Assembly: GCA_913054205.1 (NCBI GenBank)
Contig: CAJXJM010000182.1
Span: forward strand, 1 to 5,791
Origin: an uncultured Rhodospirillaceae bacterium
GTDB lineage: Bacteria > Pseudomonadota > Alphaproteobacteria > Rhodospirillales > UBA2165
Direction: 5' to 3'
DNA: 5,791 bases
The number at the start of each line of letters is the position of its first letter. Positions within the stretch are counted from its first letter, which is position 1. The position numbers and the translations under genes are program-made. Positions 1-5,791 of the stretch are shown in pieces. Under the pieces are notes generated by a model. The model ran no database searches. It saw only the letters and a program-made list of their open reading frames with translations, and was not told the origin of the DNA.

Positions 1-1
1 A

Positions 2-1108
2 GAATCCAAACCGGCCGCGCCAAAACTTGGGCTCGCGGCTGTTGATTTTTCGCATCTCGCGGATTGGCGGCGAGACAACCATGCGGCGGCATTCAGCGCT
101 TTTTTGCGGTCCTGCACAAAAATTTTCAAACAATCCGCGGTCAAGCAACTTGGCAGAAATGGATTTGCCGGCGCGATGGGAAACTGGCAGCAAATCTGCC
201 GGGCAACTTCTGAATTTAGCGCCGGCATTTCTCAAGATAATGCCCGGCGATTTTTCGAAAGTTGGTTTGATCCCTATCGACTGAATGACAATGGCAAATC
301 TCGGGGCCTGTTCACCGGCTATTTCGAGCCTCAATTGCGCGGCTCCCGGCGGCCATCCCGTAAGTATAATGTTGCCCTATATCGCCGTCCGCCTGATCTG
401 GTGTCGGCCAATCTTGGCCAATTTCGAAAAGACTGGAAAGGCAGGGAGCTGGCAGGCCGTCTAAAAAATGGCAGGCTTGTGCCGTACGCCAGCCGGGCCA
501 GCATTACCCAAGGCGCGCTTAAAGGCAAAGGCTTGGAATTGCTCTGGGTCGACAATGCGATTGATGCGTTCTTTTTGCAAATTCAGGGCTCTGGCCGGGT
601 TCTCTTAGATAGTGGCGAGGTTGTCCGTGTTGGTTACGCCGGTCGCAACGGCCAGCCTTATTATGCGATTGGCCGAGAATTGGTGAAAAATGGCGCTTTG
701 ACAAAGGAAAATGTGTCCTTGCAAACCATTCGCTCGTGGCTCGAACGCAATCCGAGCCGGGCTGCCGCTTTGATGAATAAAAATAAATCCTATGTCTTTT
801 TCCGGGAGCTTAAAGATGGAGCCGGACCAATTGGCGCTCAAGGCGTGGCCCTTACGCCCGGCAGAAGTCTCGCCGTTGACCGCAAATATTTGCCGATGGG
901 CGCGCCGATTTATCTCGATACCAGCCATCCGCTGACACATTCCCCATTGCGCCGCTTGATGATTGCCCAAGATACCGGCGGCGCTATCATCGGCCCGGTT
1001 CGGGGTGATTATTTCTGGGGCGCAGGCGATCAGGCGCGGCAAGCCGCCGGCCGCATGAAACAAACCGGCCAGCTTTATATTTTGCTGCCGCGGTCTCTTC
1101 GACGGTAA
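2..1108 (+). CDS. mltA: Membrane-bound lytic murein transglycosylase A (MltA), 5'-partial
   Basis: MltA cleaves the glycan strands of peptidoglycan between MurNAc and GlcNAc, forming 1,6-anhydromuropeptides, and works in the periplasm, usually as a lipoprotein or exported protein. The frame is open from base 2 to the TAA at 1106-1108 (368 codons). The upstream residues (FSHLADWRRDNHAAAFSAF, then LRSC) look like the start of the mature MltA domain, so the TTG at 104 is internal and the real start with its export signal lies left of the window. Seen in order: the MltA domain with GLFTGYFEP (about 302-328) and the block WVDNAIDAFFLQIQGSGR (about 545-598), then a C-terminal 3D domain with AQDTGGAI (Asp codon 971-973) and GDYFWG (Asp codon 1007-1009). 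The catalytic Asp of the family falls in this last block, probably the second Asp. The end LYILLPRS is typical. The next gene starts 61 nt downstream on the same strand. Confidence 0.95.
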   Translation, partial: ESKPAAPKLGLAAVDFSHLADWRRDNHAAAFSAFLRSCTKIFKQSAVKQLGRNGFAGAMGNWQQICRATSEFSAGISQDNARRFFESWFDPYRLNDNGKSRGLFTGYFEPQLRGSRRPSRKYNVALYRRPPDLVSANLGQFRKDWKGRELAGRLKNGRLVPYASRASITQGALKGKGLELLWVDNAIDAFFLQIQGSGRVLLDSGEVVRVGYAGRNGQPYYAIGRELVKNGALTKENVSLQTIRSWLERNPSRAAALMNKNKSYVFFRELKDGAGPIGAQGVALTPGRSLAVDRKYLPMGAPIYLDTSHPLTHSPLRRLMIAQDTGGAIIGPVRGDYFWGAGDQARQAAGRMKQTGQLYILLPRSLRR

Positions 1109-1119
1109 AATTCCCACCT

Positions 1120-1138
1120 TAAAGTTTTCTGGACTTTA
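1120..1138. repeat. Short AT-rich inverted repeat between mltA and lutA
   Basis: TAAAGT (1120-1125) and ACTTTA (1133-1138) are perfect 6-bp arms around a 7-nt spacer, in the 61-nt gap after the mltA stop. It has no GC-rich stem and no clean U-run afterwards, so it is a poor intrinsic terminator. It could be an operator for the lut operon or chance. The rest of the gap shows no good sigma-70 promoter: TGGACT (1130-1135) resembles a -35 box, but no matching -10 lies at the right distance. Confidence 0.25.
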
Positions 1139-1169
1139 CTTTATTTCAGTTAATCGGCATTTTGGCTTT

Positions 1170-1976
1170 ATGCCAAATTCTTCTCCAAAAGCATCCTTCA
1201 GTTCTGGCTCGAAGGTCGGCCTTTTCGTAACCTGCCTCGTTGATTTAATGCGGCCGAGCGTTGGATTTGCCTCTGTTAAACTGCTCGAAGATGCCGGCTG
1301 CCAAATTTTTGTACCTGAAAGCCAGACTTGTTGTGGTCAGCCCGCCTATAATGCCGGTGATACCAAAGACGCCAAAGATATTGCGCGGCTTATTGTCGAT
1401 GCCTTCGAAGAGTTCGAGTATGTTGTTGCTCCTTCCGGGTCTTGCGCCGGCATGATCAAAGAGCATTACCCAAAGCTATTTGCCGATGATTTGGAAATGA
1501 CACCGCGGGTGTTTAATCTTGCCAAAAAGACCTATGAGCTCACATCGTTTTTAATCGATGTGATGAACATCCAAGACCTAGACGTCTCCCTGGATCAAAA
1601 AGTGACCTATCATGATTCCTGCGCCGGTTTGCGTGAACTCGGCGTTAAAGATCAGCCGCGACAATTATTGGCACAAGTGGAAGGCTTAATCATCGAAGAA
1701 TATGAGGAGGCTGAAACCTGCTGCGGCTTTGGCGGCACGTTCTGCGTTAAATACTCTGATATCTCAGATCACATGGTGGGCAAAAGCATCGATGCCTTGT
1801 CTGAGACCGATGCAGAGGTGGTCCTCGGTGGTGATTTAGGCTGTCTGATGAATATTCAAGGCAAGCTCAGCCGCCTCAAGGATGAAGGCAAAGAGTCAAA
1901 TCTTAAAGTCCGTCATGTTGCTGAAGTTCTGGCGGGCATGACCGATACGGCCCCAATTGGTGAAGCAAATGGTTAG
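1170..1976 (+). CDS. lutA: LutA, (Fe-S)-binding L-lactate utilisation protein
   Basis: One of three proteins (LutABC in Bacillus subtilis, YkgEFG in E. coli) that together oxidise L-lactate to pyruvate in the cytoplasm. The 268-residue protein holds two cysteine-rich CCG domains of the heterodisulfide-reductase/GlpC type. The first has C22 in TCLVD, CCGQP (54-58) and SGSCAG (C92). The second has HDSCAGLREL (148-157), CCGFGG (184-189), C192 and GDLGCLMN (C225). All the expected cysteines appear present. The length is about 30 residues more than I recall for B. subtilis LutA, partly from a Ser-rich N-terminal tail of about 14 residues before KVGLFVTC. The ATG at 1170 is used because no other start lies in frame downstream until M27, which would remove C22, and none lies upstream in the gap. 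No Shine-Dalgarno sequence precedes it. Its last 8 nt overlap lutB. Confidence 0.94.
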   Translation: MPNSSPKASFSSGSKVGLFVTCLVDLMRPSVGFASVKLLEDAGCQIFVPESQTCCGQPAYNAGDTKDAKDIARLIVDAFEEFEYVVAPSGSCAGMIKEHYPKLFADDLEMTPRVFNLAKKTYELTSFLIDVMNIQDLDVSLDQKVTYHDSCAGLRELGVKDQPRQLLAQVEGLIIEEYEEAETCCGFGGTFCVKYSDISDHMVGKSIDALSETDAEVVLGGDLGCLMNIQGKLSRLKDEGKESNLKVRHVAEVLAGMTDTAPIGEANG

Positions 1977-3387
1977 ATCAACCAGCTCACAGTTTAAAAG
2001 CAATGTTAAAGAGGCGCTGGCGAATGAACAGCTACAGCATGCCTTAAAAAGCATCAAAACCGGTTTTGTCGCAAAACGCAAAATCGCCAGCGAACGTCTC
2101 GAAGAATTTGAAGAACTGCGAGACCAGGCGCGGGATATCAAAACCCACACCATCGCCCATATGGATGTCTATCTCGAAATCTATCAGCAAAATGTCGAAG
2201 CCAGCGGCGGCCATGTGCATTGGGCGGCAAATGAAGATGAGGCCCGCGCGATCATTCTGGAAATTTGCCAACAGGCGGATGCCAAAACCGTCACTAAAGG
2301 CAAGTCGATGATCGGTGAGGAAATTGGCATCAATGAGTATCTTGAAGTAAATGATATTGTGCCGATAGAAACCGATCTCGGCGAATACATCATTCAGCTT
2401 CGCGGCGAAATGCCGAGCCATATTATTGCGCCGGCTGTTCACGTCACCAAAGAACAGGTCGCGGAAGCGTTCAAAAAAACGCACACAGACCTTGCGCCGG
2501 ATCGTTCGTTGGAAGATCCGGATGATCTATTGTCCGAAGCCCGTGCCATGCTGCGGGATAAATTTATAGAGGCCGATGTCGGCCTCACGGGGGCTAATTT
2601 TCTCATCGCTGAAACCGGTACCAGCGTGATTGTCACCAATGAAGGCAATGGTGATCTTACGCAAACCTTGCCAAAAGTTCATATCGCACTGGCGAGCATC
2701 GAAAAAATTGTACCGACGCTGGAAGATGTGACGACCTTGCTGCGCGTGCTGGCGCGCTCGGCGACCGGCCAGGAAATGTCGTCCTATACAACTTTTTCAA
2801 CGGGCCCGCGCCGAGAGGCCGATCTTGACGGTCCGGCAGAATATCATGTCGTTATTCTGGATAATGGTCGCACCGATTTGCTGGCGGGTGATTTTTCAGA
2901 AATGCTGCGTTGTATTCGCTGTGGCGCCTGCCTCAATCACTGCCCGGTCTATAACGCTGTCGGTGGCCATGCCTATGGCTGGGTTTATCCCGGTCCGATG
3001 GGCGCGGTCCTGACCCCGGGTCTGATGGGACTGGATGAGGCATCGCACTTGCCGCAGGCGTCGACGCTCTGTGGTAAATGCGAAGAAGTTTGTCCTGTTC
3101 GCATTCCCTTGCCGGCCCTCCTTCGGCGCTGGCGCGATCAGGTTTTTGAGCGCGATCTCACCGATTGGAAAACCAAATGGGGGCTTAAATGGTGGGCGAT
3201 GTTTGCCAAGCGACCGGCGCTCTATCATTTCCTGGTTGGTATGAAAATGCAGGTCGTGGCGAAGTTTGCCGGCAAAAAAGGTCATTTTAAATCTATCATG
3301 TTGATGAGCGGCTGGACTGACAGTCGCAATTTTCCCGCGCCGCAAGGCAAAACCTTTCAAGCCTTGTGGAAGGAGCGGAACAAGTGA
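1969..3387 (+). CDS. lutB: LutB, iron-sulfur protein with LUD domain
   Basis: The central iron-sulfur component of the LutABC lactate oxidation system, thought to carry electrons away from lactate. The 472 residues match the usual LutB length. An N-terminal LUD domain (about 60-300) shows TKGKSMIGEEIGINEYLE and FLIAETGTSVIVTNEGNGD. It is followed by a two-cluster ferredoxin segment: CIRCGACLNHCP (C315, C318, C321, C325), the family signature GGHAYGWVYPGPMGAVLTP, and LCGKCEEVCPV (C368, C371, C375). The seven cysteines are those expected for two [4Fe-4S] sites. The C-terminal tail with WWAMFAKRP and SGWTDSRNFPAP is also typical. I chose ATG 1969, which has GGTGAA (1959-1964) just upstream; in-frame TTG 1957 and GTG 1960 are possible but add only four residues. 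It overlaps lutA by 8 nt and lutC by 4 nt, implying coupled translation. Confidence 0.95.
   Translation: MVRSTSSQFKSNVKEALANEQLQHALKSIKTGFVAKRKIASERLEEFEELRDQARDIKTHTIAHMDVYLEIYQQNVEASGGHVHWAANEDEARAIILEICQQADAKTVTKGKSMIGEEIGINEYLEVNDIVPIETDLGEYIIQLRGEMPSHIIAPAVHVTKEQVAEAFKKTHTDLAPDRSLEDPDDLLSEARAMLRDKFIEADVGLTGANFLIAETGTSVIVTNEGNGDLTQTLPKVHIALASIEKIVPTLEDVTTLLRVLARSATGQEMSSYTTFSTGPRREADLDGPAEYHVVILDNGRTDLLAGDFSEMLRCIRCGACLNHCPVYNAVGGHAYGWVYPGPMGAVLTPGLMGLDEASHLPQASTLCGKCEEVCPVRIPLPALLRRWRDQVFERDLTDWKTKWGLKWWAMFAKRPALYHFLVGMKMQVVAKFAGKKGHFKSIMLMSGWTDSRNFPAPQGKTFQALWKERNK
3370..3375 (+). promoter_or_regulatory. Ribosome binding site of lutC
   Basis: AAGGAG, 8 nt before GTG 3384. It lies inside the end of lutB and decides the lutC start in favour of this GTG rather than the in-frame GTG at 3366, which would sit upstream of the site. 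Confidence 0.8.
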
Positions 3388-4058
3388 GTTCGAGAGAAAG
3401 CATCCTTGGCAAAATTGGCGCCGCGCTCAATGAGGCGGGCGAAAAAGAAACGCGCTATGCGGCAGCCGCTGCGCGTATCGCGACGCCGCCCAAAAATCTT
3501 ATTCCAAATCGCGCGCAGGTGCCGCCAGATGACCAAGTGCAAATGTTCCGCGACTGGGCCGAAGAAGTTTCGGCGACAACCGACCGCATCGAAAATATGG
3601 ATGATCTGCCGGCAGCCCTGACGACGTATCTATCCAGTCAGAACCTTCCAAGTGAAGTGAAATCATCGGAGGACCCTCTATTGGAAAACGTTGATTGGTC
3701 CCAGCAACCAACCTTGACCCGAAACTGTGGCATCGCCGAAGAAACCGATCAAGTTGGACTGGCCGTGGCGTTTGCCGGCGTTGCTGAGACCGGCACATTG
3801 GTTCTGCACGCTGCGCCCGAAAACCCAACCACGCTGAACTTTTTGCCGGAAACTCATGTCGTTGTATTGCCGCGCTCTCGAGTGACGGGCGATTATGAAG
3901 CAACCTGGAAGCGACTACGAGACGAACGCAATTCTAATATGCCAAGGGTGGTTAATTGGATTACCGGCCCGTCGCGCACCGGTGACATCGAACAGAAAAT
4001 TCAATTGGGTATTCATGGCCCGCGCCGTTTGCATATTATTATTGTTGATGATGTCTGA
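3384..4058 (+). CDS. lutC: LutC, LUD-domain lactate utilisation protein
   Basis: Third subunit of the LutABC L-lactate oxidation system. It is a cytoplasmic LUD-domain protein without cysteine clusters, whose exact chemical role is not settled. The 224-residue product shows the family blocks GIAETGTLVL-like (VAETGTLVL, 133-141), NFLPETHVVVLPRSRV (152-167), ITGPSRTGDIEQ (193-204) and the C-terminal LGIHGPRRLHIIIVD (208-222). The start is GTG 3384, with AAGGAG at 8 nt spacing. The GTGA there overlaps the lutB stop by 4 nt. Its own TGA shares one base with the ATG of the next gene (TGATG). The N-terminal half is Ala-rich and less conserved, as expected for this family. No lactate permease or GntR-type LutR/LldR regulator gene is seen beside it in this window. 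Confidence 0.94.
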   Translation: MSSRESILGKIGAALNEAGEKETRYAAAAARIATPPKNLIPNRAQVPPDDQVQMFRDWAEEVSATTDRIENMDDLPAALTTYLSSQNLPSEVKSSEDPLLENVDWSQQPTLTRNCGIAEETDQVGLAVAFAGVAETGTLVLHAAPENPTTLNFLPETHVVVLPRSRVTGDYEATWKRLRDERNSNMPRVVNWITGPSRTGDIEQKIQLGIHGPRRLHIIIVDDV

Positions 4059-4645
4059 TGGCCAAAAAATCCAAAAAACCCGAAATCAGTGACGCCGATC
4101 TTCTGGCCTTTGCCATGAAAGATGTCGATTCCCTGCCCGGCAGAGATATTAAAAAACAGATTGATAATTCACCGCCAAAAGAAAACCCTGCCATTATCCG
4201 CGCGCCGAATGCGCAGCTGAGGGCGGAGCCTCAGGCCCAAAAATCAGATCAGCCTGAACTCCGTCATGGCGATACGCCCGGCCTTGATAAACGCTCTGCC
4301 CAACGGATGAAGCGCGGCAAAATGCCGATCGAAGCCCGGCTGGACCTCCATGGTCACCGCCAAGACGAAGCACACCGCGCGCTCAATGGATTTTTGGCGG
4401 GCGCGGCGAATGCCGGCAAACGCTGCGTCTTGGTGATCACGGGTAAGGGGTTGAAGCTTGACGACAATGAGAGACAAATCGGCGTGCTTCGCGAAATGGT
4501 GCCGCGCTGGCTCAACCAAGAACCTAACCGCAGCCGGATTTTATCGTTTAGCCACGCAACACCTTCAGATGGTGGCACCGGCGCGCTCTATGTTTTGTTG
4601 AAAAGGAAGAGAGCCAGTGATGGGGCGGGAGGGGGTAGGCCATGA
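4058..4645 (+). CDS. Smr-domain protein (MutS2-like C-terminal domain, stand-alone)
   Basis: A 195-residue stand-alone Smr protein of the type annotated in alphaproteobacteria as Smr/MutS family or putative DNA endonuclease. Smr domains have nuclease or nucleic-acid-binding activity in characterised members; the substrate here is unknown. Residues 1-90 are a Lys-, Pro- and Gln-rich, probably disordered leader ending in RMKRGKMPIEA. The Smr domain occupies about 92-184: LDLHG (95-99), the AHRAL helix, VLVITGKG (124-131), VPRWL (148-152) and GTGALYVLLKR (173-183). The LDxHG and TGxG motifs are intact. The ATG at 4058 overlaps the lutC stop by one base and has no purine-rich Shine-Dalgarno sequence upstream, so translation probably depends on ribosomes finishing lutC. 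The last four bases overlap the next start (ATGA). In relatives I recall this gene directly after mltA, so its place behind lutC is unusual. Confidence 0.92.
   Translation: MAKKSKKPEISDADLLAFAMKDVDSLPGRDIKKQIDNSPPKENPAIIRAPNAQLRAEPQAQKSDQPELRHGDTPGLDKRSAQRMKRGKMPIEARLDLHGHRQDEAHRALNGFLAGAANAGKRCVLVITGKGLKLDDNERQIGVLREMVPRWLNQEPNRSRILSFSHATPSDGGTGALYVLLKRKRASDGAGGGRP
4628..4632 (+). promoter_or_regulatory. Ribosome binding site of the XRE gene
   Basis: GGAGG within a G-run (4627-4635), 9 nt before ATG 4642. It lies in the codons for the Gly-rich C-terminus of the Smr protein (GAGGG), so that tail may exist mainly to carry this signal. Confidence 0.7.
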
Positions 4646-5004
4646 CCCCTTTCGGCAAACGTGTGCGCGAACTTAGAGCGGCGAAAAACATTCAGCTCAA
4701 ACAAATGGCGGAAGATCTTCAAGTGTCCTCCGCCTATTTATCGGCGCTTGAGCACGGCAATCGCGGGCGTCCGGGCCCAGGCTTTGTCATGCAGATCGCA
4801 ATGTATTTTGAATTGATCTGGGATGAAGTTGATGATCTTAAAGAGCTCGCGCAATTGTCCCACCCCCGCGTGCCGGTGGATACTTCCGGCCTTCATCCCA
4901 AGGCGACCCTCCTTGCCAATCTGATGGCCAAGCATATTCACGAATTGGACGAAGAAACCATCACCCGCATCCTCGCCGAAATGGGCTTCGATGAAGGCGA
5001 ATAA
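4642..5004 (+). CDS. XRE-family helix-turn-helix transcriptional regulator
   Basis: A 120-residue DNA-binding protein. Residues 4-57 form a Cro/C1-type helix-turn-helix (FGKRVRELRAAKNIQLKQMA, then EDLQVSSAYLSALEHG), with the recognition helix around SSAYLSALE (29-37). A RGRPGPG linker follows, then a second conserved part, IWDEVDDLKELAQLSHPRV (59-77), and a helical C-terminus with GLHPKATLLANLMAKHIHEL (83-102). I recall this full pattern from a small conserved alphaproteobacterial family encoded next to smr; its target genes are not known to me. It has no ligand-binding domain, enzyme motif or membrane segment. The start is ATG 4642, with GGAGG 9 nt upstream and a 4-nt overlap with smr. It ends the overlapping gene series. 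A regulatory link to the lut genes or to the gene downstream is only an inference. Confidence 0.92.
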   Translation: MTPFGKRVRELRAAKNIQLKQMAEDLQVSSAYLSALEHGNRGRPGPGFVMQIAMYFELIWDEVDDLKELAQLSHPRVPVDTSGLHPKATLLANLMAKHIHELDEETITRILAEMGFDEGE

Positions 5005-5044
5005 CGTCTAACAAATAGGTGATTTGGCGGAATAGGGCCGCTTG

Positions 5045-5067
5045 TGCGTTGTTTACAGAACAACACA
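5045..5067. repeat. Imperfect inverted repeat upstream of the metallohydrolase gene
   Basis: GTTGTT (5048-5053) and AACAAC (5059-5064) are perfect 6-bp arms around TACAG. After one mismatch the pairing resumes for two more bases (TG at 5045-5046 with CA at 5066-5067). It sits in the 87-nt gap between the XRE stop and the next start, 11 nt before that gene's ribosome binding site. There is no U-run, so an intrinsic terminator is unlikely. An operator, or a hairpin in the leader RNA, is possible. No clear promoter was found in the gap. Confidence 0.35.
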
Positions 5068-5077
5068 AAAATCATTT

Positions 5078-5083
5078 GGGAGA
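5078..5083 (+). promoter_or_regulatory. Ribosome binding site of the metallohydrolase gene
   Basis: GGGAGA, 8 nt before ATG 5092. It supports that ATG over the in-frame GTG at 5044, and the protein from 5092 begins directly with a signal peptide. Confidence 0.65.
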
Positions 5084-5091
5084 AATTCGTT

Positions 5092-5791
5092 ATGCTAAGC
5101 AAAACATTGAAGGCAATAATTTTTTCAACGGCTGTATTTGGGTTTACATATATTTCAGACGCAAACGCACAGCGGCCAAGTGGTCCGCCAAAACGTTCGA
5201 TTAAAAATGTCACCGGCGATATTTATCGCTACCAGAACAATTTTCATTTCGGCATGCTTGTTGTTACCAAAGACAGCGTTGTCGTTACCGATCCGATCAA
5301 TGCGGGTGTGGTGAAATGGCTTAGGGGCGAAGTTAAAAAGCGCTTCAACAAACCTGTTAGCCACGCGATCTATTCTCATAGTCACGGCGACCACGTCACC
5401 GGCGGTGAAGAATGGGGCAAAGGCGTTGAAGTCGTCGCCCATGAAAAAGTGCGCGCCGAAGTTTTGTCCGGTAAAGCTAGAACCGGCTGGCCGACAATGA
5501 CCTTCGAGGATGAATTGATTTTTCGGCTCGGCGGCAAAACATTTGAGCTTAAATATCTCGGCGTTGGCCACGGCGCGGCCTGAAAACGCCGCTTTCATTG
5601 TTGATCTGGCCTCTAAGGACCGGCTGCCGTTCCGCAATTTTCCGCGCACCAATATTGATGGTTTGATCAAGCAGATCAAAACCGCTGAAAGCCTAAAATT
5701 TAAAACTTTGATCCCGGGTCCTGGCAGTGTCGACACCCCCGGTGATTTGAAAAAATTCCGGGCCTATATTGAGACACTTAGAAAACGTGTT
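5092..5791 (+). pseudogene. Exported MBL-fold metallohydrolase, frame broken, 3' end beyond window
   Basis: The first frame gives 163 residues from ATG 5092 to TGA 5581-5583. Residues 1-26 are a signal peptide (Lys near the start, hydrophobic core AIIFSTAVFGFTYI, cleavage site ANA before Gln27), so the intact ancestor was exported. HSHGDH (96-101) is the metal-binding motif of the metallo-beta-lactamase fold, followed by VTGGEEWG. The frame then stops at YLGVGHGAA. From 5579 the next frame stays open to the window edge and continues the same family: PENAAFIVDLASKDRLPFRN, then NIDGLIKQIK and TLIPGPGS. The join GHG/PEN is shorter than I expect for the family, which suggests a small deletion not divisible by three rather than one extra base. 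The distal PGH metal motif reads PGP (codon CCT at 5720-5722). The likely state is a decaying gene. A sequencing error at the frame break cannot be excluded. The substrate is unknown; relatives are usually just called MBL-fold hydrolases. Confidence 0.8.

Noticed and set aside
27..284. 85-aa plus-strand ORF
   Set aside because: It lies in another frame of mltA, shows no family resemblance, and the mltA frame is the conserved one.
104..1108. mltA starting at TTG 104
   Set aside because: The same frame is open to base 2 and its upstream residues continue the MltA domain, so the gene is cut by the window edge.
605..1117. 170-aa minus-strand ORF opposite mltA
   Set aside because: Antisense shadow of a conserved coding region, with no recognisable motif of its own.
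1128..1158. Sigma-70 promoter for lutA
   Set aside because: TGGACT has a fair match to a -35 box, but the best -10 candidate (GTTAAT, 1149-1154) is only 13 nt away, which is too close.
2044..2484. 146-aa minus-strand ORF opposite lutB
   Set aside because: Antisense shadow; the plus strand carries the LUD domain.
5560..5600. Programmed ribosomal frameshift in the hydrolase gene
   Set aside because: No slippery heptamer, pseudoknot or internal Shine-Dalgarno sequence is evident, and the join is too short for the family, so a lesion is the simpler reading.
5155..5736. 193-aa minus-strand ORF spanning the frame break
   Set aside because: It is uninterrupted across the break, which briefly made it attractive, but the plus strand carries the signal peptide, HSHGDH and downstream family motifs, while this product resembles nothing I know.
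1..5791. tRNA, rRNA, CRISPR array, insertion sequence or phage genes
   Set aside because: The window is nearly filled by protein genes. The gaps are 61 and 87 nt, with no repeats of CRISPR type, no transposase motifs and no tRNA-like sequence seen.

Overview
The window reads as one densely packed, plus-strand stretch of an alphaproteobacterial chromosome. The lineage guess rests on three genes whose sequences resemble alphaproteobacterial forms: an MltA lytic transglycosylase, a Smr-domain protein and a small XRE-type regulator. I recall these three sitting next to each other in many alphaproteobacteria. GC content looks moderate by eye. Genus and species cannot be read from the window, and I see no phage, plasmid or insertion-sequence sequence.

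Layout from left to right: (1) the 3' part of mltA, whose frame is open to the left edge, so its true start lies outside the window; (2) a 61-nt gap with a weak inverted repeat; (3) lutA, lutB and lutC, the three-protein iron-sulfur L-lactate oxidation system; (4) a Smr-domain protein; (5) an XRE-family helix-turn-helix protein; (6) an 87-nt gap with an inverted repeat just upstream of a ribosome binding site; (7) an exported metallo-beta-lactamase-fold protein whose reading frame is broken at about 5575-5583 and whose remainder continues in another frame to the right edge.

From lutA to the XRE gene every junction overlaps (8, 4, 1 and 4 nt), so the five genes almost certainly form one transcript with coupled translation. 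The lactate genes therefore sit inside what I recall as a conserved mltA-smr-xre neighbourhood and pull smr and xre into the lactate transcription unit. LutA, LutB and LutC should act together to oxidise L-lactate to pyruvate in the cytoplasm. MltA acts on periplasmic murein. The roles of the Smr and XRE proteins in this setting are unknown.

I found no convincing undescribed system. The points most worth a second look are the position and coupling of the lut genes and the double lesion in the metallohydrolase gene (frame break plus loss of a metal-binding His motif).
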